In this document: positions 19,578 through 29,301 of the stretch, piece after piece | How the letters are laid out: each line of letters opens with the position of its first letter | Numbering within the stretch: position 1 is the first letter of the stretch | DNA from: JAZGGS01 sp963749485 | GTDB lineage: Bacteria; Bacteroidota; Ignavibacteria; Ignavibacteriales; Ignavibacteriaceae | NCBI GenBank assembly: GCA_963749485.1 | Contig: CAVVMV010000007.1 | Coordinates: forward strand, 1 to 64,000 | Reading direction: 5' to 3' | DNA: 64,000 bases | The notes under the pieces: model-generated | Databases searched by the model: none | Told to the model about the DNA's origin: nothing | Seen by the model: the letters and a program-made list of their open reading frames with translations, nothing else | Program-made: the position numbers and the translations under genes

Positions 19578-21326
19578 TTATTCCACCACAGATTTCCACC
19601 CAATTGAACTAAGGTTTCTGTAAATAATATAAACAGAAACTATGGCTACTAACAGATAAATAAAAAACTCCATATAGTAGCCAAATATTAATTTACCCGT
19701 GCCGAATAATATAGAATAAACCAACAGAACTCCAAATAACCAGTTAATAAACATCCGCAAAAAACTACTGTCGCTTTTAACGCCAGGTAACCTGGAAGAA
19801 ATTTTCTTCCAGAGAAATCCGCCCGGATGAATTTTTTTATAAAAAGAGAAAAGCACTGCTTCATCTGTTGGAGAAGTTAAAAATGTTACCAGTAACCAAA
19901 TGATAGTGGTAGATGGCACCAGGATTAGAAGTGTATCAGGAAACTCAACACCAAGATTTGAAATAATTGGGTAGATGACAAACGGGGTTATCATTGCAGA
20001 TATTTCCGACCATGCATTTATTCTCCACCAGAACCATCTTAAAATAAGAACCAAACCCACACCGGCACCGCATTCTATTATAAATTCCCAGGCACCGGAT
20101 ATTCTTGTTATTAAAAGTGTAACCATTACAGAGATGATCATTAAAAGCATTGTAGCAATGCGCGAAGATTTTACGTAATGTTTTTCATCTTTATCTTTGT
20201 TTAAAAACCGTCTGTAATAATCGTTAATGAGATATGAAGCCCCCCAATTTAACTGGGTTGCAATGGTACTCATATAAGCGGCAAAAAAAGCTGCAACCAG
20301 TAAACCTTTTAAACCGGCAGGAAGATAATCTCTTATCGCATAGATATATCCCATTCCTTTTTCCTCACCACTCAATTCCGGGTAAAGTATTAAAGTACAA
20401 AGTGCAACTATTATCCAGGGCCAGGGGCGAATTGCATAATGAGCTATCTGGAAAAATAAAGTAGCGAAAAGTGAATGCTTTTCATCTTTGGCAGACATCA
20501 TTCTTTGTGCAACATAACCGCCACCTCCGGGCTCTGCACCCGGATACCAGGAAGCCCACCAGATAATTCCTACATAGGCAAGAAAAGATGCTACAGTTAA
20601 TGCAAATGCACCACCCATTGATCCAACATCAGAAATGGTTGGGAAAAAATTGAACACATACTCAGGTAGTTTCTCCTGCATTCCGCTAATTCCACCAACA
20701 TCCGGAGAATTTACAACCAGGATAGCAAGTATAATACAGCCGGTCATTGCAATTACAAACTGGAAGGCATCTGTAATTACTACACCCCACAAACCGGAAA
20801 GTGCAGAATAAAAAGCAACGAAAAGCATACAAGCAAAAACAAAAAAGTAAACCTGGGATTCAGGAATTCCAAATAAACCTGTAAGTATGGAAGCCATCGC
20901 TTTGTTTACCCAGCCCATAATAATAACATTCATAAACAGACCAAGGTACAATGCACGAAAACCTCTTAAGAAACGTGCGGGCTTACCTGAATAGCGCAAC
21001 TCTGCAAACTCAACCTCGGTAACTATTCCGGCTCTTCTCCATAACCGGGCAAAGAAGAAAACGGTAAGGATACCGCCAAAGGCAAAATTCCACCAGAGCC
21101 AGTTACCTGCTATTCCGTTTTTAGCGACTAATTCCGTAACCGCAAGGGGTGTATCTGCTGCAAAGGTAGTTGCCACCATCGAAATACCTGCCAGGTACCA
21201 GGGAAGATTCCTGCCTGACAGGAAAAACTCGTTTGTATCTTTACCGGCACGCTTTGAATAATAGAGTGCTATTGAAACAGAAATTATTAAATAGGCTGCT
21301 ATTATTAAATAATCTACAAATTCCAG
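19578..21326 (-). CDS. Sodium:solute symporter (SSS family) with a possible CTG start
   Basis: This is a sodium-coupled transporter with 13-14 hydrophobic segments; the solute is unknown. The first ATG in frame (21179) is internal. Upstream codons already encode family sequence including LEFVDYLIIAAYLIISVSIA and FFLSGRNLPWYLAGISMVAT. Between the upstream in-frame stop and this conserved N-terminus there is no ATG, GTG or TTG. The CTG at 21324-21326, followed by GAA, sits where the second SSS gene (start 23941) has TTG-GAA. So either CTG is used or the start codon was mis-sequenced. The HAD gene follows after six bases. Confidence 0.85.
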   Translation of the reverse strand: MEFVDYLIIAAYLIISVSIALYYSKRAGKDTNEFFLSGRNLPWYLAGISMVATTFAADTPLAVTELVAKNGIAGNWLWWNFAFGGILTVFFFARLWRRAGIVTEVEFAELRYSGKPARFLRGFRALYLGLFMNVIIMGWVNKAMASILTGLFGIPESQVYFFVFACMLFVAFYSALSGLWGVVITDAFQFVIAMTGCIILAILVVNSPDVGGISGMQEKLPEYVFNFFPTISDVGSMGGAFALTVASFLAYVGIIWWASWYPGAEPGGGGYVAQRMMSAKDEKHSLFATLFFQIAHYAIRPWPWIIVALCTLILYPELSGEEKGMGYIYAIRDYLPAGLKGLLVAAFFAAYMSTIATQLNWGASYLINDYYRRFLNKDKDEKHYVKSSRIATMLLMIISVMVTLLITRISGAWEFIIECGAGVGLVLILRWFWWRINAWSEISAMITPFVIYPIISNLGVEFPDTLLILVPSTTIIWLLVTFLTSPTDEAVLFSFYKKIHPGGFLWKKISSRLPGVKSDSSFLRMFINWLFGVLLVYSILFGTGKLIFGYYMEFFIYLLVAIVSVYIIYRNLSSIGWKSVVE

Positions 21327-21549
21327 GTTAGTTCTTTCGTTTTATTATTTTTTAGAATAACTAAATTCAGTATAGTTGTTTATTCATCTTAAAAAAAGTT
21401 ACAAGTCTGAATTAATGAAACTTTCATCTTTATTTTAAAATAATAGAGAAAAAATAAAAAAAATTTATTAGTTTTTAGTTACTAAAAGGAAAATTTCATA
21501 TTCCAGGGAGTTTTATTAGAATTTTAACAACTAAACCAGCAGGTGCGTT

Positions 21550-22435
21550 ATGACAATTACGCTTATAATACTGTTTGTTTTAGCAGCAGCAGCGCTGATT
21601 ATATATCTGGTTAAAAGCGGCAGCAAAGAGTTTAAACCAAAGCTTACCTATAAAGAGAGAATTGAGCTTGAGCGCAAGATAGACGAGGAAAGCAAACATA
21701 AGACTAAGATTGTTGCTGATTCAGAAATTGATTTGGAAATTGATTCTGAGACTGAAGAAGTAGCTGAAAAAGAAATAAAATCCAACACAACGCCGGTTTA
21801 CACTTTCCCGCCCAAAGATTACCTGGAAGAACTCTTAAAATTTAAAAAGATTCCGGATTCCACAGACGATAAATTTAAACTTGCATTCAGCAGCGCTATT
21901 TCAAGAGCGAAGGAGAATGATTTCAGAAATTCTCTTACTGAATTCAGTAAAGCTTTGGATATTAAAAAAGATGACGCAGATAACTTTTTATTGCAGGGCA
22001 CTGGTAAAATGCAAACTTGATAATTATGAAAGTGCGGCTGGCGATTTTACAAGCGCAATTAGCGCAAATCTCGAAGATGTTAATGCTCTTTTCTACCGTG
22101 GGGTTGCACGGTATCAAATAAAAGAATACTCGGCAGCTCTGCAGGATTTTTCCAGCTATGTAAATTCTGTTCCAGATTATCCGCTGGCTTTTTACTATAT
22201 AGGATTGGTAAAGAGTAAAACTCAGGACTATAATGGTGCAATTGAGAATTTTACAGTGGCTGTTGAATTAAATCCGCTCTTTGCTGAGGCTTATTTTGAT
22301 AGAGCTATGGCTAAAGAATATTTGGGTGACCGCGAAGGATGCTGTTCTGATTTAAAAGCGGCAATGAACAAAGGTCATCTCGATTCATACCATTACATAA
22401 GAAAATATTGTACGGAGGGAGGGAGCAGCACTTAA
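21550..22435 (+). CDS. Membrane-anchored TPR protein (one frame break)
   Basis: Residues 4-20 form a single membrane anchor. A charged linker (to about residue 95) precedes four to five tetratricopeptide repeats, for example NDFRNSLTEFSKALDI, YESAAGDFTSAISANL and YNGAIENFTVAVELNP. An extra G near 21998 breaks the frame, and without it LLQALVKCKLDNYES is continuous. The total is about 295 residues. TPRs mediate protein contacts, and a partner is not evident. It is one of only two plus-strand genes after 8.4 kb and lies between two symporters. The 223-base upstream gap shows no clear promoter. Confidence 0.78.
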
Positions 22436-22483
22436 AATTATTAGCAACTATTTATACTGAACTAACAATCCTCTTATAAATTA

Positions 22484-23941
22484 TTATCCGTTGGATTCAT
22501 TTTTATTTGAATCAACAAGTGAAGATAATAATGTGCCCACAAAAATTGTAGCTATCACTCCTATCAATGTAAACCAGGTCCAAACAAATAAATTAAGTGT
22601 AATTACAGTTACCATCACCAAAATACCTGCAACAAAACCGGCAATGGCATCCTCTTGTTTTGCTTTGGTGATTAATATTCCTAAAAGAAACACACCTAAC
22701 AATCCTCCGTAAGTAAAGGATGCAATGCTAAGCGCAACTTCCACCACTGCACGGGAGCTTCCCATAAATATGAGGGCAGAGAGTACAAGCAAACCTGCCC
22801 AAAGTATAGTTAATAAACGGGAGATTTTTAGTTTTTTCTCTTCACTTAAAACTTTACCGGAAAGCGGAGTATATAAATCCATCATTGAAGAAGAAGAGAG
22901 TGCACTCATTGAACCTGCAAGGGTAGACATTGCGGCAGCAAATAATCCTGCAATAATAATTCCTGAAACACCGGGCGGCAGCACATCAATAATAAACATA
23001 GGGAAAATTTCATCAGACTTAATATCCATTTTACCGTAATACGCAAAGAGCATAACCCCAATTATAAGAAATAATGCAAACTGGAAAACCACAATCACAC
23101 CACTGCCAATAACTGCTTTGCGTGCACTTTTAAGATCTTTTGTTGCCAATAACCGCTGCACAATTAGTTGATCTGTTCCGTGAGATGCCATGGATAAAAA
23201 TGCTCCGCCAATCAGTCCTGCAAATAATGTGTAGGGCTCACTAAAAAATTCTGTAATGTTTTTATCGAAGCCAAGATTAATAATTGAAAACTTACTATCC
23301 GCTGCTGCAGAATTAATTACAGTTGCTAATCCATCGGGCAATGAATTAAGAAGAAAGAAACCTGCCAGGGCTGCACCGCCGATATAAATAAACATTTGAA
23401 TAACATCGACCCAAATAACTCCTTTTAATCCGCCGGTGTAAGTATAAACAAGTGAAACCAACGCAATTATAATTATAGCTATTACAGGATCGATCTTTAG
23501 GATAAGATAAAGTGGTATGGCTGTTGCAAATAACCGAACCCCATCTGCGGCTGTTCTTGTAAGTAAAAAAACTATGGAAGCAAAGGATCTTGTTTTTCCT
23601 CCAAACCTGATTTCAAGAAATGTGTATGCGGTTTTTAGCTCGCCTTTAAAATAAGCAGGCAGGAAAAGCCGTGCGACAACTATTCTTCCTAATAAAAATC
23701 CTAAAGCAACCTGTAAAAAGTTAAGATTAGTTAAGTAAGCAAGTCCCGGAATAGAAATGAAAGTAAGTGTGCTGGTTTCTGCGGCAACTATAGAAAAACA
23801 AACTGCCCACCATGGAATTTTCTCTGCTCCTAAAAAATAATCTTTAGCGGTTCTTTGTTTACCTCCTGAAATTATACCCCAAATTGCAATTCCAAGCAGG
23901 TAAGTGATGATAATTATATAATCAATTATGCGGGTTTCCAA
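22484..23941 (-). CDS. Sodium:solute symporter (SSS family)
   Basis: This is an intact 485-residue transporter with about 13 hydrophobic segments. The family features include AKDYFLGAEKIPWWAVCFSIVAAETS, read in part as YFLGAEKIPWW, then ASHGTDQLIVQRLLA and GLFAAAMSTLAGSMSALSS, the helix-8 sodium-site region. The start is TTG at 23941. The solute is unknown (sugars, proline, sialic acid and others occur in this family). It is not close kin of the other SSS protein at 19578, which is longer. Confidence 0.88.
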   Translation of the reverse strand: METRIIDYIIIITYLLGIAIWGIISGGKQRTAKDYFLGAEKIPWWAVCFSIVAAETSTLTFISIPGLAYLTNLNFLQVALGFLLGRIVVARLFLPAYFKGELKTAYTFLEIRFGGKTRSFASIVFLLTRTAADGVRLFATAIPLYLILKIDPVIAIIIIALVSLVYTYTGGLKGVIWVDVIQMFIYIGGAALAGFFLLNSLPDGLATVINSAAADSKFSIINLGFDKNITEFFSEPYTLFAGLIGGAFLSMASHGTDQLIVQRLLATKDLKSARKAVIGSGVIVVFQFALFLIIGVMLFAYYGKMDIKSDEIFPMFIIDVLPPGVSGIIIAGLFAAAMSTLAGSMSALSSSSMMDLYTPLSGKVLSEEKKLKISRLLTILWAGLLVLSALIFMGSSRAVVEVALSIASFTYGGLLGVFLLGILITKAKQEDAIAGFVAGILVMVTVITLNLFVWTWFTLIGVIATIFVGTLLSSLVDSNKNESNG

Positions 23942-24000
23942 ATTCTGAAGATGTTTTCTAACTCAGTTATTAAAAGTAACGAACATTTTATGTTGGATAA

Positions 24001-24035
24001 TAAAAAAGCATCCTTTTTAGTTATCGGATGCTTTT
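24001..24035 (-). terminator. Intrinsic terminator of the rodZ-ligA-STAS unit
   Basis: AAAAGCATCC (24004-24013) and GGATGCTTTT (24026-24035) form a 10-bp stem with a 12-base loop. On the minus strand it ends in a T6 run. It lies 31 bases after the restored STAS stop at 24066. Confidence 0.9.
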
Positions 24036-24065
24036 ATGATATTAAAAAATATTTTTAAGGAAAAT

Positions 24066-24417
24066 TCAATTGATTTTTTTTAAGTCATCAAATGCATCGG
24101 CAACGGTATCACAAAACAGGCAGCACACGATCCAGCTGTGTAATTTTTATTAATGAATAAACTTTTTCGGATGGTGCAGCTAATCTCATATGCCCATTAT
24201 TTGTATTAAGAATTCTGTTAGCAACAAGTATAGCGCTTAAGCCGGAGCTGTCGCAGCTTTTAACTTCACTTAAATCAAGAATAAACTTACTGGCACCTTC
24301 TACTTTTAACAGAAGAGTAAACTCTCCCTTAAGGAGTCCCGATATGCTGGTGTCAAGCCGTTCTTCATTTAATTTGAAGATTGTAATATCATCTTCCTTT
24401 TTTATTTCAAAATTCAT
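24066..24417 (-). CDS. STAS-domain protein (anti-sigma-factor antagonist type, one frame break)
   Basis: This is a small STAS protein of about 116 residues. The phosphoacceptor region is KSCDSSGLSAI, with the conserved Ser of SpoIIAA-type antagonists. A run of four A at 24113-24116 (T4 in the gene) holds one base too many. The restored C-terminus reads DRVLPVCDTVADAFDDLKKIN and stops at 24066. Its partner kinase or sigma factor is not in the neighbourhood. It follows the DUF6913-like gene by nine bases and is followed by a strong terminator. Confidence 0.82.
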
Positions 24418-24426
24418 TTAAATACC

Positions 24427-24958
24427 TTAAAACATTTTTAAACAATTTAATAAATTCTGATAAGAAATTTCAGGTTCGTTTTTATTATTTGCAACCTGCA
24501 GGTTAAAATACTTATCGGCATTTTTCCCGGAAAAACCAATTCGCACAGGAGAATTAATAACATTAGCTATAAAGTTATAAAACAACACTTCGTTGCCGGT
24601 TAGTATCAATCACAACATCAAATTGTACTTTCTTAAGCTGATTTAAAAACTTTTTAGTTGGTAATTCCAGTTTTGTCTTATCATTAATTCCATGTCCAAC
24701 TGCACTTACTTTAAATGCAGTGGGAAGAAGACTAACTCTGAAATCGTCGGTCATAGCAGTTACATTTTTTTTCGATTCCTTTAAAAAATTCAAAACTTCA
24801 ACTGCATATCTGAAATCCTTATCATCTTTGGGCATCAATACAAGGTATGAGTAGGAGCGTTTAAAAATCCTGGAGAATTCCAGTTCACTGAACTTATGCT
24901 CCTTCAGTTTCTGGTTTATAATAAATTTAGCTACTTGCTCTTTTATAGGACCCATCAT
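24427..24958 (-). CDS. DUF6913-like protein next to ligA (one frame break)
   Basis: This is a small protein of about 176 residues. The frame breaks near 24597, and removing one C gives VVIDTNRNEVLFYNFIANV, continuous with NSPVRIGFSGKNADKYFNL. The pattern resembles part of a GT9-type fold and fits my memory of the DUF6913 family that sits beside ligA in Bacteroidota. No catalytic residues can be assigned. The start ATG overlaps the ligA stop (24955-24958), so translation is coupled. A link to DNA ligation is suggested only by position. Confidence 0.55.
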
Positions 24959-26994
24959 TTTTTAACGGCTTCATTTAATAAATCAATAAAATCGGTTTCA
25001 CTTAAGATTTTAATCCCAAACGAATTTGCCTTCGTAAGCTTTGAACCTGCTTTTTCACCGGCGATAAGATAATCAGTTTTATTTGTAACACTGGATGTAA
25101 CTTTACCACCAAGTTCTGTAATCTTTGCAGATGCCTCATCGCGTGAATACTTACTTAGCGTTCCTGTAAGAACAAAAGTTTTTCCTGTAAAAATAGTTTC
25201 ATTTTGCTTCTTATATATATCATCACTTAACTTAAAATTCAAACCGGCTTTTTTCAACTCTTTAATAATTCCAAGATTTTTTTTACTGCCGAAGAATGTT
25301 TTTACACTCCTGCTAATACTCTCTCCTATTTCATCTGCTTCCGTCATTTCCTCTTCGGTAGCATTCATCAAGTTGTCTAACGATTTAAAATGCCTGGCAA
25401 GTTTTGAGGCAACACCTGCACCCACATACCTTATACCCAAAGCAAACAATACTTTATCAAACGGTTTTTCTTTGCTGATCTCAATTGCATTTAAAAGATT
25501 ATCAACACTTTTTTCACCCATTCTTTCCATTTCAATCAATTCAGAACGCAAGTTTTTTAGTTTATAAATATCAGCATAAGTATTTAAAAAACCCTTTTCA
25601 ACAAAAACATCTATTGAAGAAACACCAAGTCCTTCAATATCCATTGCTCCTCTCGAAGCAAAATGTTCAAGTCGCCCTTTTACCTGTGCTGGGCAAAAGT
25701 GATTTTCACAATAATAGGCAACCTCGTCTTCCGGCTTATATAATTTAGTGCTGCAAACAGGACATTTATCCGGCGGCTTAGTTGCGCGGCTTCCAGCAGG
25801 TCTTTCAGCAAGTACAACCGAAACTACTTTTGGAATTACATCTCCTCCTTTTTCTATCACAACTTTGTCTTTTACACGGATATCTTTTCTTTCAATTTCA
25901 TCAAAGTTGTGTAAAGTAGCCCTGCTTATTGTAGAGCCGGCAAGCAAAACCGGTTCTAGTTCTGCAACCGGTGTTATTGCACCGGTTCTTCCTACCTGCC
26001 AAATTATTTTATTAATAACAGTAAATGCCTGCTTTGCTTTGAATTTAAATGCTACAGCCCATCGTGGAGATTTTGCAATGTTTCCAAGTATATCCTGCTG
26101 TTTAATCGAATTAACTTTAACAACCGCACCGTCTATTTCATATTCAAGTTTATCTCTAAGTGATTCAAATTCTTTGCAAACTTTAATTACATCTTTAATG
26201 CTTTTGCACTTTTTGTAATTTGGATTAACTCTGAATCCAAGTTTTTTAAGAACATCCAGATTTTTTTGATGAGTCTCAAGATTGTCTTCAGGACTTATAA
26301 GAGAATATATAAAATTGTTAAGCGGTCTATTAGCAACAATTTTCGGATCCTGCATTTTCAGTGTTCCCGCAGCGGAATTTCTAGGATTAGCAAATAATTT
26401 TTCACCATTTGCAGATCTCTCTTTATTCAGTTTTTCAAATTCATCAATGTTCATAAAAATTTCGCCGCGCACTTCAAAATCATTTAGTTTATAAGAATCA
26501 GAGTCATCTTTTCTTAATCGCAAGGGAATAGTACGGATAGTTTTAACATTTGTTGTTATCTCCTCGCCAATTGTCCCATCGCCCCTGGTAGCAGCCGTCT
26601 TCAGCACTCCGTCAACATAATTTAAACTTACCGATGCACCATCGATCTTAAGCTCAACAATATATTCTACTTTTTCATTTTCAGGAAGTAAATTCCTTAC
26701 CCGTTTATCAAAATCAAAAAGCTCTTCTTCATTATAAGTGTTGGCAAGACTAAGCATTGGAATTTTGTGTGTAACATGCGGGAAATCTTTTGTAAGATCT
26801 TTGCCAACTCTTTGAGTGGGAGAGTCCGGGGTGATTAATTCAGGATACTTACTTTCAAGTTTTTCCAGTTCCTTAACAAGTGAATCATATTTTTCATCAC
26901 TTATAACAGGATCTGCTAACACATAATACTTATAGTCGTGATCCCTTATTTTATCCTTAAGTGAATCTAATTTCTGTTTAATATTTGAAGACAT
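24955..26994 (-). CDS. ligA: NAD+-dependent DNA ligase LigA
   Basis: This is the essential replicative DNA ligase, intact at 679 residues, the normal length. In order: the NAD-binding Ia domain, the adenylation domain with active-site Lys in ELKIDGAS (near residue 118), the OB fold, the four-Cys zinc finger (CPVCSTK...CENHFCPAQ), the helix-hairpin-helix region, and a C-terminal BRCT domain (GKTFVLTGTL). It abuts the RodZ-like gene upstream (stop at 26995, ATG at 26994) and overlaps the DUF6913-like gene downstream. That so long a gene is unbroken shows the insertion errors are unevenly spread. Confidence 0.98.
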   Translation of the reverse strand: MSSNIKQKLDSLKDKIRDHDYKYYVLADPVISDEKYDSLVKELEKLESKYPELITPDSPTQRVGKDLTKDFPHVTHKIPMLSLANTYNEEELFDFDKRVRNLLPENEKVEYIVELKIDGASVSLNYVDGVLKTAATRGDGTIGEEITTNVKTIRTIPLRLRKDDSDSYKLNDFEVRGEIFMNIDEFEKLNKERSANGEKLFANPRNSAAGTLKMQDPKIVANRPLNNFIYSLISPEDNLETHQKNLDVLKKLGFRVNPNYKKCKSIKDVIKVCKEFESLRDKLEYEIDGAVVKVNSIKQQDILGNIAKSPRWAVAFKFKAKQAFTVINKIIWQVGRTGAITPVAELEPVLLAGSTISRATLHNFDEIERKDIRVKDKVVIEKGGDVIPKVVSVVLAERPAGSRATKPPDKCPVCSTKLYKPEDEVAYYCENHFCPAQVKGRLEHFASRGAMDIEGLGVSSIDVFVEKGFLNTYADIYKLKNLRSELIEMERMGEKSVDNLLNAIEISKEKPFDKVLFALGIRYVGAGVASKLARHFKSLDNLMNATEEEMTEADEIGESISRSVKTFFGSKKNLGIIKELKKAGLNFKLSDDIYKKQNETIFTGKTFVLTGTLSKYSRDEASAKITELGGKVTSSVTNKTDYLIAGEKAGSKLTKANSFGIKILSETDFIDLLNEAVKK

Positions 26995-27870
26995 TTACTC
27001 TTGTATTAAATTTGGAGGTGAATACAATCGTTCCAGCCCGTTCTTATCAAGCTTGAAGTGCCTAACCGATTTTCGTCTCCCTTCGAACTCAAGGTTTTCT
27101 CCATTCAATTCTAGACGAATTACGCCGGAATTACCAAGTGTAAATTTAAAATTGTTACCAGCTTTAAAAGTTTTTCCGGAGCCGGGATAAAACAGGTAAT
27201 CTTCTTTTATAATGTTATCGGATATAACCAGAACCCATGAAGTATCTCTAGAGTCTGTATTTTTAATCAGAAGAGATAAACTATCGGTATTTACAGCAGA
27301 AGTTATTTCTTCATCATCTATTTCTTCTTCAACGTAACGTTGTGTTGATTCTTCAAGTACTTCTTCGTATGGTTTTTCTTCAACGATTATCTGTGAGCTA
27401 TCCTGGAAAAAAATCACGTAAATTAAAATTGCAATAACCACTGCACCAGCCACTGCACCACCAGTCATCATTGCCTTTTTCTTTTTACCAGAGTCGTCTT
27501 CGGTTTGGGTCTCAGTTATATCAGTAAAAGTTTGAAGTGGTTGTGCTTGTTTTTTTTCAGGTTCGTGAATTTTCTCTTCAACAGGTTCTTTCTTTTCCTC
27601 TTTATTTTCTTCCACTTTCACTTTTTCAGGCAGCTTTCCTTGCTTTGCAGCTTCATACTTCTTTATAGTTTCTTCTTCATCCAACCCAACTGTTTTGGCA
27701 TATTGTTTAATAAAGGCGCGAACATAAATAGTTGGAAGGAAGGAAAAATTTCCATTATCAATTGCTTCAAGGAATTTGATATCAATCCTTGTTTTGGCAG
27801 CCATTTGCTGTAACGTTATTTCGTTTTCTTCGCGTGCCTGCCTTAGTTCTTCAGCAAATTTATCTAGCAT
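26995..27870 (-). CDS. RodZ-like HTH membrane protein
   Basis: This is a 291-residue single-pass protein with an N-terminal helix-turn-helix of the HTH_25 type (ELRQAREENEITLQQMAAKT, residues 8-70), a highly charged Lys/Glu linker (75-130), one membrane span (about 135-153) and an extracytoplasmic beta-rich domain (about 195-285) like DUF4115. In rod-shaped bacteria RodZ links MreB to the elongation machinery. No mreB is visible here. It is directly followed by ligA with no gap. Confidence 0.82.
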   Translation of the reverse strand: MLDKFAEELRQAREENEITLQQMAAKTRIDIKFLEAIDNGNFSFLPTIYVRAFIKQYAKTVGLDEEETIKKYEAAKQGKLPEKVKVEENKEEKKEPVEEKIHEPEKKQAQPLQTFTDITETQTEDDSGKKKKAMMTGGAVAGAVVIAILIYVIFFQDSSQIIVEEKPYEEVLEESTQRYVEEEIDDEEITSAVNTDSLSLLIKNTDSRDTSWVLVISDNIIKEDYLFYPGSGKTFKAGNNFKFTLGNSGVIRLELNGENLEFEGRRKSVRHFKLDKNGLERLYSPPNLIQE

Positions 27871-27926
27871 AATTTAACCCGGTAAATTTTTCTTAACTTA
27901 TCCATTAAAAGAGAAAAATTAAATGT

Positions 27927-29301
27927 TTAGTTTTTCCTCACAAGCTTAGCCGCAAATGCTCCATCCAAGTTATGTTTATGCGGCAAAGTTTGAACACATC
28001 CGTTTTCATCAAGAATTTCATCAGGAAATTTATCCTTTGCACTCTCTAACTCGAACTCCGGATTGTTAGCCAGGAACTTTTCAACTATATCAAAATTTTC
28101 TTCCGGTTCAATTGAGCAGGTACTGTAAACAACTACACCTCCCGGCTTCACAAGTTCTGCGGCTTTACATAGCAGCTTATATTGTATATTATTCAAATCT
28201 CTTATATCGAATAAATCCTTTTTCCACTTTATATCCGGTTTCTTAGAAAGTGTGCCGGTGCCGGAACAAGGTACATCTGCAAGAACTCTATCGAACAGTT
28301 CACCTTCATAAGTTAATGCATCGGTTGCTTCAGCTCTCACACAATCTTAGTCCTAATCTATCCATATTTTTTTGCAGAAGTTTTAACCTGCTTTCAAATC
28401 TGTCTATTGCAAAAATTTCTCCCTGCGAATGCATTAAGGCAGCAATGTATGCAGTCTTTCCACCGGGGGCAGCACATAAATCGAGTACACGCATTCCATC
28501 TCTTACCTGCAGCAGCCGGCAAGCCAGTCCTGCGCTTTCATCCTGAATATTAAAATGACCTTTGGCAAAATATTCCCATGCAGTAATGTTTGTAAGATTT
28601 TGAAGTTTAAAAAATTCTGGTAAGTATTTGCCGTTGTTGTATCGCAGGTTAACGGAATCGAGTAATGTTTTAAATTCATCCGGTTGAACTTTAAGCGAAT
28701 TAACCCGAAGTGTGAGGAAAGGTTTTTCGTTATTAACCTGAAGCAGCTTTTCAGTTTCTTCACGCCCAAATCTTTCTACATACCTTTTAACCATCCAGGA
28801 AGGATGAGAATAATAAGAACTTAAGTATCCAATTAAATCCTCTTCCGGGTTGGGATACCTGATAGAATTTTTATTCCTGATAATATTGCGCAGCACAGCA
28901 TTAACAAGATCCGCAGGTTTTTGTCCCTGGAGCCGTTTAACAAACTCCACCACTTCGTTAACAGCTGCATAATCAGGAACTCTATCCAAAAACATTACCT
29001 GGTAGAGTGCAACCCTGAGCCCGTTCTTCATATTAGGGATTGCTTTTGAAAAAGTACCTTTATAAAAACCGTTAAGAATCCAATCGAGCCGTCCCATCCA
29101 TCTAACTACGCCATGAACAATTTCGTAAAGAAGCGCTTTATCCTGTCCTTTAAGTTCAGAGTTACGCATCTCGCTATCAAGCAGTCTTTCCAGGTAAGCA
29201 TCGGTTCTCTCAACACGGTTAAGAATTTTTACTGCAAGACCGCGGACGCCTTCATAAAGTCCTTTTACTGTATGATACTCCAATTTAGGTGTCTCTTCCA
29301 C
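27927..29301 (-). CDS. rsmB: 16S rRNA m5C967 methyltransferase RsmB-like (one frame break)
   Basis: This RNA cytosine-5 methyltransferase has an N-terminal NusB-like helical domain (residues 15-155) and a SAM domain. Motif I is LDLCAAPGGKT. The motif IV Cys is in DVPCSGTG and the catalytic Cys in YSTCS, with the closing LDGAFAAKL. An extra base near 28340 breaks the frame, and removal gives LGLRL-VRAEATDAL. The start is GTG at 29301, overlapping the stop of the GlmU-family gene (TAGTG). The length of about 458 residues is normal for RsmB. Confidence 0.88.

Noticed and set aside
25748..26218. Plus-strand ORF of 156 residues opposite ligA
   Set aside because: It is antisense to intact ligA with no recognisable domain or ribosome site.
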